A DNA stretch of 64,000 nt from Thioclava sp. JE_KL1 (GTDB lineage: Bacteria; Pseudomonadota; Alphaproteobacteria; Rhodobacterales; Rhodobacteraceae): assembly GCF_009296265.1 (NCBI RefSeq), contig NZ_WBJS01000003.1, forward strand, positions 434,001 to 498,000, in the 5' to 3' direction. The notes under the pieces are model-generated. The model ran no database searches and was not told the origin of the DNA. It saw only the letters and a program-made list of their open reading frames with translations. The position numbers and the translations under genes are program-made. Below are positions 34,911 to 44,245 of the stretch, piece after piece; positions within the stretch are counted from its first letter, which is position 1; each line of letters starts with the position of its first letter.

Positions 34911-35501
34911 TTACGACTTCTGGTCTTGCTGCTTCTCGAGCGTCGAGAGAATGTCCGACAGGCTCGCATTCAGCGTCAGCTTGCCCGAGCCGACTTCCGA
35001 GGCGGGAACGGTGATCTTGAACATCGAAACGGTCGTGTCGAGCGTGTCGTCGGTGCGGACATAGACTTCGTCGCTGTCGCCCATGTTCATGACTTTCTCG
35101 ATCGTACCGACCGCAGCGCCGTCCGAGGACACGACGGCATCGTTGACGCCGGTCTGGACCTTGTTGCCGACGATGCCGGCATCTTTGTTCAACTGGTTCT
35201 CGGCGGGGATCGACTCTTCGCCGTTGGAGGTCTGGTCGGTCATCGTAGCGCCGACTTTCTCGCCCGCGACACCAGCGGTGTTGTTGACGTCGCCACCCGA
35301 GGTGACGTTGACCGCGGGCGCGGTGCCGTCGGAGGTCTGGTCATTCGGCACGATCTGCATCTTGTAGTCGACCAGGCCGTATTGGCCGTTTTCGGACGAG
35401 CCACCGGTGGTCACGCCATCTGCGGCGCTTGCGATGGTGCCAAGCGAGAGCGTGGCAGCGAGAGCGGTCGTCGACAGAATAATGTTGAACTTGCGGGTCA
35501 T
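34911..35501 (-). CDS. Secreted PRC-barrel-like protein inserted in the dcw cluster
   Basis: 196 residues from ATG 35499-35501 (GAGGAG upstream). Signal peptide MTRKFNIILSTTALAATLSLGTIASA. The middle is rich in Gly, Asn, Thr and Ser; the C-terminal 90 residues (NDAVVSSDGAAVGTIEKVMNMGDSDEVYVRTDD, then KITVPASEVGSGKLTLNASLSDI) have the rhythm of a PRC-barrel, a small beta domain known from envelope and photosynthesis proteins. Exact role unknown. It lies between mraY and murD, which are normally adjacent, and has its own strong terminator and a 190-bp upstream gap, so it looks like an independent unit. Confidence 0.68.
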   Translation of the reverse strand: MTRKFNIILSTTALAATLSLGTIASAADGVTTGGSSENGQYGLVDYKMQIVPNDQTSDGTAPAVNVTSGGDVNNTAGVAGEKVGATMTDQTSNGEESIPAENQLNKDAGIVGNKVQTGVNDAVVSSDGAAVGTIEKVMNMGDSDEVYVRTDDTLDTTVSMFKITVPASEVGSGKLTLNASLSDILSTLEKQQDQKS

Positions 35502-35692
35502 CGGGTTCTCCTCGTTAAAACTTTTACGACGTCTCGCGTCGCGGTTCGGGGAGACAACCAGTGGATTTCGCTTTGGTTCGCTCAAATAAAGTTGACGTAA
35601 ACCAAGGGCGCCGCGGTGGAACCACGACGCCCATTTGCGACTTCGCGCGCACCCGCATACGCGCTAAATAAGAGGTATACGGGAAGGAATTC

Positions 35693-36775
35693 TCAGCGGA
35701 TTTTCAGCGTCGCCAGACCGATCAGTGCGAGGATCAGCGAGATGATCCAGAAGCGGATGACGATCTGGGGCTCCGACCAGCCCTTCTTTTCGAAATGGTG
35801 ATGGATCGGAGCCATCAGGAACACCCGTTTCCCGGTGCGTTTGAAATAGGCGACTTGGATGATCACCGACAGCGCCTCGACCACGAAGAGGCCGCCCACG
35901 ATGCCGAGGACGATCTCGTGCTGGGTGCAGACCGCGATCGCGCCGATCGCGCCGCCAAGCGCGAGGCTGCCGGTATCGCCCATGAAGACCGCAGCCGGCG
36001 GGGCGTTATACCACAGGAAGCCCAGACCGCCGCCCATCAGCGCCGCGGTGAAGATCACCAATTCGCCCGAACCGGGCACGAATTGCACGCCCAGATATTC
36101 GGTGAAGTCGGTCCGGCCCACGACATAGGCGATGGCGCCCAGCGTGCCCGCGGCGATCATCACCGGCATGATCGCGAGCCCGTCGAGCCCGTCGGTGAGG
36201 TTCACCGCATTGGCCGCGCCGACGATCACGATCATCGCGAAGGGGATGTAGAAATAGCCGAGGTTCAGCACGAGGTCCTTGAAGAACGGGATCGACAGCC
36301 GCCCTTCCAGATCGGACGGGTGCAGATACCATGTCAGGAGCGACGCGAGCAGCGCGAGCAGGAAACCGAGCGCGAGCCGCGCCTTGCTGCTGACGCCTTT
36401 GGTGTTTTGCTTCGACACCTTGGCATAGTCATCGGCGAACCCGATCGCGGCATAGCCATAGGTGACCATCAGCACGACCCAGATATAGCCGTTATCGAGC
36501 CGTGCCCAGAGGAGTGTCGACACCAGAAGCGCCGTCAGGATCAGGATGCCGCCCATCGTGGGCGTCCCGGCCTTGGAGATATGCCCCTCCGGCCCGTCAT
36601 CGCGGATCGGCTGCCCCTTGCCTTGCGTGCGCCGCAGGATACCGATCAGCCAGGGGCCGAAGATGAACCCCACCAGAAGCGCCGTGAAGAAGGCCCCGCC
36701 CGCGCGGAAGGTGATGTAGCGGAACAGGTTGAAGACGCCCCCGCCATCGGAGAAGTCGGTCAGCCAATACAACAT
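35693..36775 (-). CDS. mraY: Phospho-N-acetylmuramoyl-pentapeptide-transferase
   Basis: 360 residues, ten membrane helices. The family blocks [20 protein letters not shown] (Asp pair), [11 protein letters not shown] and [18 protein letters not shown], plus [15 protein letters not shown], are all present. It transfers phospho-MurNAc-pentapeptide to undecaprenyl phosphate (lipid I) at the inner membrane. Its start overlaps the murF stop (TAATG). The next gene on the strand is a secreted protein rather than murD. Confidence 0.97.
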   Translation of the reverse strand: MLYWLTDFSDGGGVFNLFRYITFRAGGAFFTALLVGFIFGPWLIGILRRTQGKGQPIRDDGPEGHISKAGTPTMGGILILTALLVSTLLWARLDNGYIWVVLMVTYGYAAIGFADDYAKVSKQNTKGVSSKARLALGFLLALLASLLTWYLHPSDLEGRLSIPFFKDLVLNLGYFYIPFAMIVIVGAANAVNLTDGLDGLAIMPVMIAAGTLGAIAYVVGRTDFTEYLGVQFVPGSGELVIFTAALMGGGLGFLWYNAPPAAVFMGDTGSLALGGAIGAIAVCTQHEIVLGIVGGLFVVEALSVIIQVAYFKRTGKRVFLMAPIHHHFEKKGWSEPQIVIRFWIISLILALIGLATLKIR

Positions 36776-38223
36776 TAGTCTTTTCCCTTATGGGCCTCGG
36801 CCGCGCCGGGCTGGCCGAGTTTTTTCAATACGCTCACGACGACGCTCACCTTGGAGCCTTTGGATCCTTTGACCAGAACGACGTCGCCGGGGTCGATCAG
36901 GTGGCGGGCGCGCTCTGCCAGCTTGTCCGCCTTTTCATACCATTCGCCGCGTTTGGCGCGCGGAAGCGCTTCGCGCAGCGAAGCCATGCGCGGCCCCGCG
37001 AGATGCACGAGGTCGATCTTCGCCATGGCGGGGTGATCGGCGATGGCCGCGTGCAGCGCCGCCTCGTCGTCGCCCAGCTCCAGCATGTCGCCGAGGATCG
37101 CGATGCGGCGCCCTTTCGCGGTGCGCCCCACCCCGTCGCGCGGCTTGGCGCCTGCCAGAACCTCGAGCGCAGCCGACATCGAGGCCGGGTTCGCGTTGAA
37201 CGCGTCGTCGAAGAGATCGAAGCTCTCGGCCTCGTCCACCACATCCATATAGACCCGCTCGCGCTGGCCGCGTCCGGCGGGGGGCTGCCAGTTGCCCAGA
37301 TCCATCGCGGCGATGGTCGGATCGCAGCCCGCGGCTTCGGCCAAGGCCAGCACGCCGAGCGCGTTATTCGCGAAATGCCGCCCCGGGGTCATCACCTTGA
37401 ACAGGATCGGCGTGCCATGGTGATCGGCCTGAACCACGGTCGCATCGCCCGCGATGCGGGCATCGATCAGACGGTAATCCGAGCCCAGCTCGGGACCGAA
37501 GCTAACCATGGTTCCGGCCTGCTGGGCCGCCTTGCGCAGAATGTCGGAAACCTCAAGGCCGGACGGCACGATCGCGATGCCGCCCGCGACGAGCCCCTCG
37601 AAGATCGACGCTTTCTCATGCGCGATGCCTTCGATGCTGTCGAAAGCGGCCAGATGGGCCGGCGCGACGGTGGTGATCATCGCGGCATGGGGTTGCGCCA
37701 TCTTCGCCAGCGGCGCGATCTCGCCCGGGTTGCTCATACCGATCTCGATCACGGCAAAATCGGCATCCTGCGGCAGACGTGCCAGCGTGATCGGGACGCC
37801 CCAGTGATTGTTGAAACTCGCCTCGGCGGCGTGGACGGTGCCTTGGGCGGAGAGGACGGCGCGCAGCATCTCTTTGCTCGACGTCTTGCCGACCGAACCG
37901 GTCACGGCGAGCACGCGGGCCCGCGCACGTGCGCGCCCTGCCCGCCCCAAAGCCTCTAGGCCTGCGAGTACGTCATCCACGATCAGCAGCGGATCGTCCT
38001 TTGAGCAGCCTTCGGGGATGCGGCTGACCAGCGCCGCAGCCGCACCCTTGTCGAGGGCCTGACGCACGAAATCATGGCCGTCGCGCACATCCTTGAGCGC
38101 CACGAAAAGATCGCCGGGATGGATCGTCCGGGTGTCGATGGAAATTCCGGTCGCGGCGAACGGTTGCGTGGCTTCGCCACCCGTCGCTGCGGCCGCGTCG
38201 CTCGAAGTCCAGAGCACGGCCAT
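36775..38223 (-). CDS. murF: UDP-N-acetylmuramoyl-tripeptide--D-alanyl-D-alanine ligase
   Basis: 482 residues. N-terminal [28 protein letters not shown] loop [17 protein letters not shown] (about 107-123), [13 protein letters not shown], and [25 protein letters not shown] are MurF blocks. It adds D-Ala-D-Ala to the muramyl tripeptide. It overlaps murE (ATGA) and mraY, so all three should be translated together. The C-terminus [22 protein letters not shown] is also typical. Confidence 0.96.
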   Translation of the reverse strand: MAVLWTSSDAAAATGGEATQPFAATGISIDTRTIHPGDLFVALKDVRDGHDFVRQALDKGAAAALVSRIPEGCSKDDPLLIVDDVLAGLEALGRAGRARARARVLAVTGSVGKTSSKEMLRAVLSAQGTVHAAEASFNNHWGVPITLARLPQDADFAVIEIGMSNPGEIAPLAKMAQPHAAMITTVAPAHLAAFDSIEGIAHEKASIFEGLVAGGIAIVPSGLEVSDILRKAAQQAGTMVSFGPELGSDYRLIDARIAGDATVVQADHHGTPILFKVMTPGRHFANNALGVLALAEAAGCDPTIAAMDLGNWQPPAGRGQRERVYMDVVDEAESFDLFDDAFNANPASMSAALEVLAGAKPRDGVGRTAKGRRIAILGDMLELGDDEAALHAAIADHPAMAKIDLVHLAGPRMASLREALPRAKRGEWYEKADKLAERARHLIDPGDVVLVKGSKGSKVSVVVSVLKKLGQPGAAEAHKGKD

Positions 38224-39704
38224 CAGATTTTCCCGTCCAGCGCGGCGACAGCGACCGAAGCCTGCTCGGCATCGTCGAACGGATAGGTATCCGAGCCGAT
38301 GATCTGCCCGCTCTCATGGCCCTTGCCCATCACCAGCAGTGCATCGCCCGGCTGCAGCAGATCGACGCCGCGCAGGATCGCCTCGGCCCGGTCGCCCACT
38401 TCCATCGCCTTGGGCGCGCCTTCCAGCACGGCGGCGCGGATCGTCGCGGGATCTTCGGAGCGCGGGTTGTCGTCTGTGACGATGACGATATCGGCGTTCT
38501 CAGCCGCCGCCTGCCCCATCAGCGGGCGCTTGGTCGCGTCACGATCGCCGCCCGCGCCGACGATGGCGATCAGGCGGCCCATCACATGCGGGCGCAGCGC
38601 CTTGAGCGCGGTCTGCACCGCGTCGGGCGTATGGGCGTAATCGACGAAAACCGTCGCGCCATTGTCGCGGGTGGCGGCCAGTTGCATCCGCCCGCGCACG
38701 GTGGAGAGCTTCGGCAGGGTCGCGAAGACGTCCTCGGGGTCCGCGCCACAAGCGATGGCGAGCGCCGCTGCCGTGAGCACGTTCATCGCCTGGAACCCGC
38801 CGATCAGCGGCAGGCGGGTCATCTGCGTCCAGCCTTCCCACGAGAAGCGCACATCCTGCCCGGTCGCATCGAACCGCTGGCCGAGGATCTGCATTTCGCA
38901 TTGCTCGGTATGGCCGATGCCGATCAACTCCTGACCGCGCGCGGTGATATAGCGCGCCAGTTCCTCGCCCTTGGGATCGTCGAGATTGATCACCGCCGCC
39001 CCGTCTTCGGGCAGGACACGGGTGAAGAGCCCGGCCTTGGCCGCGAAATACTCCTCGAAGCTCGCGTGATAATCGAGGTGATCTTGCGTGAAATTCGTGA
39101 ATGCAGCCGCCGAGAGCGTCACGCCATCCAGCCGCCGCTGCGCCAGCCCGTGCGACGAGGCCTCCATCGCGGCATGGGTCACACCGACGGCCGCCATATC
39201 CGACAGCAGGCGATGCAGGGTGATCGGCTCGGGCGTGGTATGCGGCGACGGGGCGGAATAGCTGCCTTCCACGCCGGTCGTGCCGATATTCGCGGCCTCG
39301 AACCCCATGAGCTGCCAGATCTGGCGGGTGAAGGTGGCCACGGAGGTCTTGCCGTTGGTGCCGGTCACCGCGATCAGGGTCTCGGGCTGACGCTCGAACC
39401 ACAGCGCCGCAGCGAAGGCCAGCGCCTGACGCGGATCTTGCGTGATGACGATGGCGGTGTCGGTGCCTTCGAGCGCCTCGCGCGCGGCCTTCTCGCCTGC
39501 GCGATCGGTCAGAACGGCGGCCGCGCCCATGCGCAAAGCGTAAGGGATGAACTCGGCCCCGTGGATCTGCGTGCCCGGCAGCGCCGCGAAAAGATGGCCC
39601 GGCTTGACCTGCCGACTGTCGACCGACAGCCCCGAGATCGCGCAGTCTGCGCCTTGCAGCGGCGTCAGCCCCAATTCGCTCAGCATTTTGGTGCCCGCAG
39701 CCAT
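38223..39704 (-). CDS. murE: UDP-N-acetylmuramoyl-L-alanyl-D-glutamate--meso-diaminopimelate ligase
   Basis: 493 residues. ATP loop LIAVTGTNGKTSVATFTRQIW, NFTQDHLDYHASFEEYFAAKAGLF, FVDYAHTPDAVQTALKALRP, and the DNPR motif in VTDDNPRSEDPATI, which marks addition of meso-diaminopimelate rather than lysine. A 134-bp gap separates it from ftsI upstream; it overlaps murF by ATGA. Confidence 0.96.
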   Translation of the reverse strand: MAAGTKMLSELGLTPLQGADCAISGLSVDSRQVKPGHLFAALPGTQIHGAEFIPYALRMGAAAVLTDRAGEKAAREALEGTDTAIVITQDPRQALAFAAALWFERQPETLIAVTGTNGKTSVATFTRQIWQLMGFEAANIGTTGVEGSYSAPSPHTTPEPITLHRLLSDMAAVGVTHAAMEASSHGLAQRRLDGVTLSAAAFTNFTQDHLDYHASFEEYFAAKAGLFTRVLPEDGAAVINLDDPKGEELARYITARGQELIGIGHTEQCEMQILGQRFDATGQDVRFSWEGWTQMTRLPLIGGFQAMNVLTAAALAIACGADPEDVFATLPKLSTVRGRMQLAATRDNGATVFVDYAHTPDAVQTALKALRPHVMGRLIAIVGAGGDRDATKRPLMGQAAAENADIVIVTDDNPRSEDPATIRAAVLEGAPKAMEVGDRAEAILRGVDLLQPGDALLVMGKGHESGQIIGSDTYPFDDAEQASVAVAALDGKI

Positions 39705-39838
39705 CGTATCCGTCCTTCATTCAGCTTGCCGCACTTATCCGGCGACGCGTCTGCGAGGTCAAGGCGACAGGCCCTTCCCCCGGTCTCTTTGCGCGAGTTC
39801 ATGCGCGTGGCGTGAGGCCCGCCGACAGCCCGGAAAGG

Positions 39839-41653
39839 TCAGTCTTTCTTGACGAGGCTGATGCCGTCGAGCGTGTCGGGCGTGGTCGGTTCGGGGCGCA
39901 GGCCCAGAAGCGGCGCGACACGGCGGATCGTCTCGGCCGCGACCGGCACGGCGGTCCAGCCTGCGGTGCGGCGCGGCGTGTCGCCGGAGGTATCCGTCGG
40001 CTCGTCCAGCGTGAGAACCAGCACATATTCGGGGTTGGTCACCGGGAAGACGCCCGCGAAGGTCGAGATCACCTTCTTGTCGTAATAACCGCCCTGCGGA
40101 TCGGGCTTGTCGGCGGTGCCGGTCTTGCCCGCGACCTGATAGCCCGCGACATTGCCGTAGCTCGCCGTGCCGCGCGTCACCACGGCGCGCATCATCGCCA
40201 GCGCCTTGCGGGCCACCGCCGGAGAGACGACCTGCGTGCCTTCGGGAGCCCCGAATTCCTGTTTATGCGGCTTGCGCGGACCGCCTTTGGCGATCAGCGT
40301 CGGCAGCACGCGCCGCCCGTCATTCGCGATCGTCGCATAGGCCGTTGCGAGCTGCAGCGGGCTGTCGGAGAGACCGTGGCCGTAGCCGATGGTCATCGCC
40401 GAAAGCTCCGACCAGTTTTTCGGCAGAATCGGTCGGCCCGTCGGCGCCTCGATCAGCTCCACCGGCGAGGGCTCCAGAAGGCCCAGCTTGCCGAGGAATT
40501 CGCGCTGCTTCTCGGGGCCGATCTTCTGGACGATCCGCGCAGTGCCGATATTCGAGCTGTGCACGATCACATCCGTAACCGACAACTGCTTGCCGTAATT
40601 GTGGAAATCGTGGATGCGGAACTTGCCCCAGCGCAGCGGGCCCTTGGTGTCGATCATCGTCTCGGGCGTGACCAGACCGTCCTGCATCGCCTGGCTGACC
40701 GCGAAGATCTTGAAGGTGGAGCCCAGCTCGTACATCCCCTGAACCGCGCGGTTGAACAGCGGGCTGTCGGAGGGGTCGCCCTTCAGAAGCGGGGCGGGCC
40801 GGTCATTGGGGTCGAAATCGGGCAGGCTCGCCATGGCGACGATCTCGCCGGTGCGGACCTTCATCAGCACCGCCGTCGCACCCTTGGCATTCATCAGCTT
40901 CATGCCTCCCGAGAGCACGTCTTCGAGCGCGGACTGCACGGTCAGATCGAGCGAGAGCTTCAGCGGCTGCCCACCATTGGCCGGATCGCGCAGCCACTTG
41001 TCATATTCCTTCTCGATCCCGGCCACGCCGAGGATCTCGGCGGAGTTCACGCCCTCCGTGCCGTAGCGCGCGCCGCCAAGGATATGCGAGGCGAGGTGGC
41101 CGTTGGGATAAAGCCGCATCTCGCGCGGGCCAAACAGAAGGCCGGGATCGCCGATATCATGGACTGCCTGCATCTGCTCGGGGCTGATGCGGCGCTTGAT
41201 CCAGACGAATTTGCGATGACCGGTGAAATCCTTCTTCAGCCGGTCGCGGTCGAGATCGGGGAAGATCTTCACCAGCTTGTCCACGGTGCCCAGCGGGTCG
41301 ATCATCATCGGCGGCTGCGCATAGAGCGAGTGGGTCAGCAGGTTGGTCGCGAGCACCCTGCCCTTGCGGTCGACGATATCGGCGCGTTGGGCGTGGATCT
41401 GCTCGGTCGTGGAATCGGTCTGCGGCTCTTCGGGGCGCGCGGCGGCGAAGGAACCCATGCGCAGGCCCACCGTCAGGAAGGCCGCGAGGAAGATCACCGA
41501 CATGACCAGCAGGCGGCCCTCGGCGCTTTGACGGGCCTTGTCACGAGTGGCCTCGCCGCGCAGACGGCGGTTCTCGCGTTCGATCGCGTCGGGGTTCTCG
41601 CCTTTTTCGCGGGCGTCAAGGATACGGGCAAGCGGACGAAGGGGCGTGCGCAT
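39839..41653 (-). CDS. ftsI: Division-specific transpeptidase, penicillin-binding protein 3
   Basis: 604 residues. A cytoplasmic tail and one membrane helix (LLVMSVIFLAAFLTVGLRMG, about 48-67) precede a class B PBP pedestal and a transpeptidase domain with S312-TFK, S366-S-N and K510-TGT, all three catalytic motifs intact. It cross-links septal peptidoglycan in the divisome. Its ATG abuts the ftsL stop. Confidence 0.96.
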   Translation of the reverse strand: MRTPLRPLARILDAREKGENPDAIERENRRLRGEATRDKARQSAEGRLLVMSVIFLAAFLTVGLRMGSFAAARPEEPQTDSTTEQIHAQRADIVDRKGRVLATNLLTHSLYAQPPMMIDPLGTVDKLVKIFPDLDRDRLKKDFTGHRKFVWIKRRISPEQMQAVHDIGDPGLLFGPREMRLYPNGHLASHILGGARYGTEGVNSAEILGVAGIEKEYDKWLRDPANGGQPLKLSLDLTVQSALEDVLSGGMKLMNAKGATAVLMKVRTGEIVAMASLPDFDPNDRPAPLLKGDPSDSPLFNRAVQGMYELGSTFKIFAVSQAMQDGLVTPETMIDTKGPLRWGKFRIHDFHNYGKQLSVTDVIVHSSNIGTARIVQKIGPEKQREFLGKLGLLEPSPVELIEAPTGRPILPKNWSELSAMTIGYGHGLSDSPLQLATAYATIANDGRRVLPTLIAKGGPRKPHKQEFGAPEGTQVVSPAVARKALAMMRAVVTRGTASYGNVAGYQVAGKTGTADKPDPQGGYYDKKVISTFAGVFPVTNPEYVLVLTLDEPTDTSGDTPRRTAGWTAVPVAAETIRRVAPLLGLRPEPTTPDTLDGISLVKKD

Positions 41654-42030
41654 CAGTTCCCTCCCTCAGGATCGGCCTTGACCTCGATCGGGTCGGACAG
41701 GCCGGACAAATCGGTGCCCGACGCATCGGCATCATCGGCCTGCGGCGTCGGATAGGCGATCTGCGCCACGGTCCCGAACTGCTCGGGCGTCATCGGCAGG
41801 AGACGCAGCGAGGTGAAGTTGAGATTGACCAGTTCGCGCAGCCGCTGCGGGCGGTTGAGATAGGCCCATTCGGCGTTGAGCACGGACAGCCCCTCGTTGA
41901 GCGAGGCGATTTCGCGGTTGAGGTCGCGCAGCTCGTCGATCCGGTCCTGCGTGTCGTAGTTGACGTGATAGGCCCAGAAGGCGAGCGCGAGGACACAGGC
42001 GGAGGCGGCAAGATAGGCAAGCAGTCTCAA
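41653..42030 (-). CDS. ftsL: Cell division protein FtsL
   Basis: 125 residues: a short cytoplasmic start, one membrane helix ([21 protein letters not shown]), then a coiled-coil-like periplasmic stretch ([36 protein letters not shown]) with the W-x-YLN-x-P-x-RL motif of FtsL. It links FtsB/FtsQ with FtsI at the septum. It overlaps rsmH by ATGA and touches ftsI. Confidence 0.92.
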   Translation of the reverse strand: MRLLAYLAASACVLALAFWAYHVNYDTQDRIDELRDLNREIASLNEGLSVLNAEWAYLNRPQRLRELVNLNFTSLRLLPMTPEQFGTVAQIAYPTPQADDADASGTDLSGLSDPIEVKADPEGGN

Positions 42031-43034
42031 CGGCGTTTCCCCTTCTTTTCCCCGGTGACGAGCTTCGGAAGCCCCAGCTGCGTGCGATCGGCCTTGCCGG
42101 CGGGCGAATTCGTGCGCCGCCCCACCCGAAGCCGGGCCGAGCGTGCACGCGGATTTTCAGCCAGCTCCTCTGCGTCGGGCCCGTCGCCTTTGACGGTAAT
42201 CTCAAACGCGGGATCAAGGGTTTGCTGAACCGGCGCGTGGCGCGAACCACCCCCGCCCGTCGACGAGCGCGCCGCGAAGAAACGCTTCACCACCCGGTCT
42301 TCGAGCGAATGGAAGCTGACCACGGCCAGAAGCCCGCCGGGTTTCAGCGCGCGCTCGGCGGCTTCCAGCCCCTCGATGAGCTGGCCGAATTCGTCGTTTA
42401 CCGCGATGCGCAGACCCTGAAAGCTGCGCGTGGCGGGATGGCTCTGCCCCGGTTTCGGACGCGGCAGGCAACGCTCGATCACTTTGACCAGCTGCTGCGT
42501 GGTCTCGAACGGCTGAACCTTGCGCGCCTCGACAATGGCCTTGGCGATCCGGCGCGAGGCGCGCTCTTCGCCATATTGGTACAGGATATCCGCGAGTTCG
42601 GCCTCGTCCGTCTCGTTTACCAGATCGGCCGCCGAGGGCCCTTCCTGCGACATCCGCATATCGAGCGGCCCGTCGCGCATGAAGGAAAAGCCGCGATCCG
42701 CCTGATCGAGCTGCATCGAGGAGACGCCGAGATCCAGCACCACCCCGTCGAGCAATTCGTCGCTATAGGTATCGAGTTCGGAGAACGTGCCTTCGACCAG
42801 TTCCAGCCTGTCGCCATACTCGCCGCGCCACGCTTCGGCCATCTCGAACACGGCCGGGTCGCGGTCGACCCCGATCACCTTGTCGGCGCCCGCCTCCAGC
42901 AATCCGCGCGCATAGCCGCCCGCGCCGAAGGTTCCGTCAAGCCAAGTCCCGGAGACAGGCGCGACCGCCCGAAGGAGCGGCCGCAGCAATACCGGGACGT
43001 GGGGGGCGTCTGGCAGGGCGTCCCGATCCGTCAT
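42027..43034 (-). CDS. rsmH: 16S rRNA m4C1402 methyltransferase
   Basis: 335 residues. [38 protein letters not shown] opens the SAM-binding fold; [31 protein letters not shown] and [49 protein letters not shown] are RsmH signatures. It methylates C1402 in the decoding centre. It starts 3 bp after mraZ, as usual for dcw. Confidence 0.97.
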   Translation of the reverse strand: MTDRDALPDAPHVPVLLRPLLRAVAPVSGTWLDGTFGAGGYARGLLEAGADKVIGVDRDPAVFEMAEAWRGEYGDRLELVEGTFSELDTYSDELLDGVVLDLGVSSMQLDQADRGFSFMRDGPLDMRMSQEGPSAADLVNETDEAELADILYQYGEERASRRIAKAIVEARKVQPFETTQQLVKVIERCLPRPKPGQSHPATRSFQGLRIAVNDEFGQLIEGLEAAERALKPGGLLAVVSFHSLEDRVVKRFFAARSSTGGGGSRHAPVQQTLDPAFEITVKGDGPDAEELAENPRARSARLRVGRRTNSPAGKADRTQLGLPKLVTGEKKGKRR

Positions 43035-43037
43035 GGC

Positions 43038-43532
43038 TCACCCCTGCGACAATAGGCTGAGCGGGTCGAAATCTTCGCCCTGCTCCTCGATCCACTGATC
43101 GATATTGGCTTCATCGGCAGCGGCGAAGGTCTCGGGGTTCCAGATCTCGAAAGTCTCGCCCACGCCGGAGAAATAGGCCTCCTTGTCGAGACCGATCTTC
43201 GTGCGCAAAGCCGCCGGGAGAACCAGGCGGCCATCGGGATCGACTTCGGTCGGGTGCGATTTGGACAAAACCATCCGCTGCAGGATCGTGCGCTGTTTCG
43301 AACCGCGCGGCAGCGCCGCGATATCGGCGGCCAGCGCCTCGAAAGCGGCCTGCGTGTAGATCTGGAGCATTTTCTGGGTGTCGGCGCCGTAGACGATGAC
43401 CATGCGGGGGCGATCTTTGTTCGGGCGCTCGGGGTCACCCTCTTCCAGCTCACGACGAAACAGCGCGGGGATCGACACGCGACCCTTACTGTCCACCTTG
43501 AAGGTGTATTCGCCTATGAACATGCCCGCCAA
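43038..43532 (-). CDS. mraZ: Transcriptional regulator / division protein MraZ
   Basis: 164 residues from TTG 43530-43532, chosen because AGGAG lies six bases upstream; ATG 43521-43523 is the alternative. Two MraZ (AbrB-like) repeats: FIGEYTFKVDSKGRVSIPALFRRELEEGD and LSKSHPTEVDPDGRLVLPAALRTKIGLDKEAYFSGVGETFEIWNPETF. MraZ binds repeats upstream of its own operon and tunes dcw expression. It is the first gene of the dcw cluster, behind a very long leader. Confidence 0.95.
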   Translation of the reverse strand: MAGMFIGEYTFKVDSKGRVSIPALFRRELEEGDPERPNKDRPRMVIVYGADTQKMLQIYTQAAFEALAADIAALPRGSKQRTILQRMVLSKSHPTEVDPDGRLVLPAALRTKIGLDKEAYFSGVGETFEIWNPETFAAADEANIDQWIEEQGEDFDPLSLLSQG

Positions 43533-43570
43533 AGCGCGCTCCTATCACCTGTCCCGCCGGGCGGGGCCCG

Positions 43571-43613
43571 AAATGAAAACAGCGGATTGGGCTGCTGCCA
43601 CTGCCCAATCCGC
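43571..43613 (-). terminator. Intrinsic terminator inside the mraZ leader
   Basis: Minus strand 11-bp perfect stem GCGGATTGGGC/GCCCAATCCGC (43603-43613 and 43582-43592), loop of 10, then TGTTTTCATTT. No minus-strand protein gene lies between it and the mrp terminator, so it acts on the mraZ leader transcript itself. Confidence 0.8.
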
Positions 43614-43919
43614 CGCCCTCGTTCCCATTACTGGGTATGTCCGACTGCACGCGCCACCTGGGGGGATGGGGATATCTGCTCGCTCGCGCGCCGGATCTCT
43701 TTGTTTTCGTGAAGCGATGGCCTGTATGAAACCTGCATTTCGCCGTGAGGTCTTAGTGCCTCTATTTGTCTTCGCTTCCGATGAATTAGGGATGACATGG
43801 GAATTCATGGCACGCAAGAAAAAAGTTGCCGAATACTGGGCATATGTTGTTCGAGAAGAGACTCCATTACAAGGTGTTGTGCCGAAATCAGACCACACCT
43901 AGCGCAAGCATGACGGCAG
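43571..43919 (-). ncRNA. upsM: dcw leader with premature terminator: UpsM-like small RNA (5' end approximate)
   Basis: The mraZ upstream space is far longer than needed and has no gene. On the minus strand it ends in a strong terminator hairpin (43581-43613) 39 bp before the mraZ AGGAG box. In Rhodobacter sphaeroides the dcw cluster is preceded by an unusually long leader from which the abundant sRNA UpsM is made by premature termination; the architecture here is the same. The 5' end is taken from the promoter candidate at 43926-43954 and is uncertain, since UpsM itself is about 200 nt. Sequence identity with UpsM was not tested. Confidence 0.6.
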
Positions 43920-43925
43920 TTTACT

Positions 43926-43954
43926 ATATATGGTAGAAAAACCGGAGCCGTCAG
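43926..43954 (-). promoter_or_regulatory. Candidate promoter of the mraZ/dcw leader
   Basis: Minus strand CTGACG (43949-43954), 17-bp spacer, TATATA (43926-43931), within an unusually AT-rich stretch. Transcription would start near 43919 and give a leader of about 390 nt before mraZ. Confidence 0.4.
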
Positions 43955-44191
43955 AGATTCCCGTAAAATCCCAAAAAATTTCCATTAATGCGGAACCTGT
44001 GGTTTTTGAGCCGCAATTTGAACCCACGACACCACTGATTTCAGCGCTCACTACAGGGTGATTTTGCGCGAGGGCGCGTGAAGCGCGCGTGATTCCGCCC
44101 AGTATCATGGCGAATCTCCGCTCACATGCCTTCTACGCTCCCGTGAAGTTCCATGAAAGGTGCCATGATTTCCCATAACGCCCCTGTGACC
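43955..44191. other. AT-rich non-coding region upstream of the dcw leader
   Basis: No gene supported. Base composition is markedly more A+T-rich than the rest of the window up to about 44070. Near 44010-44030 the minus strand has a GTGGGTTCAAAT word resembling a tRNA T-loop, but no pairing arm. It may hold further upstream control sites for dcw. Confidence 0.4.
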
Positions 44192-44221
44192 AGAAAAAAG
44201 GCGCCCGGATCGGGCGCCTTT
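44192..44221 (-). terminator. Intrinsic terminator of mrp
   Basis: Minus strand perfect stem AAAGGCGCCCG/CGGGCGCCTTT with a 3-base loop, followed by TTTTTT, 25 bp after the mrp stop. Confidence 0.85.
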
Positions 44222-44245
44222 CCAAATGTGACCTTGGTCCCGAGG

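Noticed and set aside
43396-43902. A 168-codon plus-strand frame crossing the mraZ start and the dcw leader.
   Set aside because: Its left third is an antisense shadow of mraZ and the rest is low in protein-like character. The region is better explained as the mraZ leader RNA.
43990-44045. tRNA-like word on the minus strand (GTGGGTTCAAAT) suggesting a tRNA fragment or attachment site.
   Set aside because: The bases after the loop (TGCGG) do not pair with GTGGG, and no anticodon or acceptor arm is present. Probably chance.
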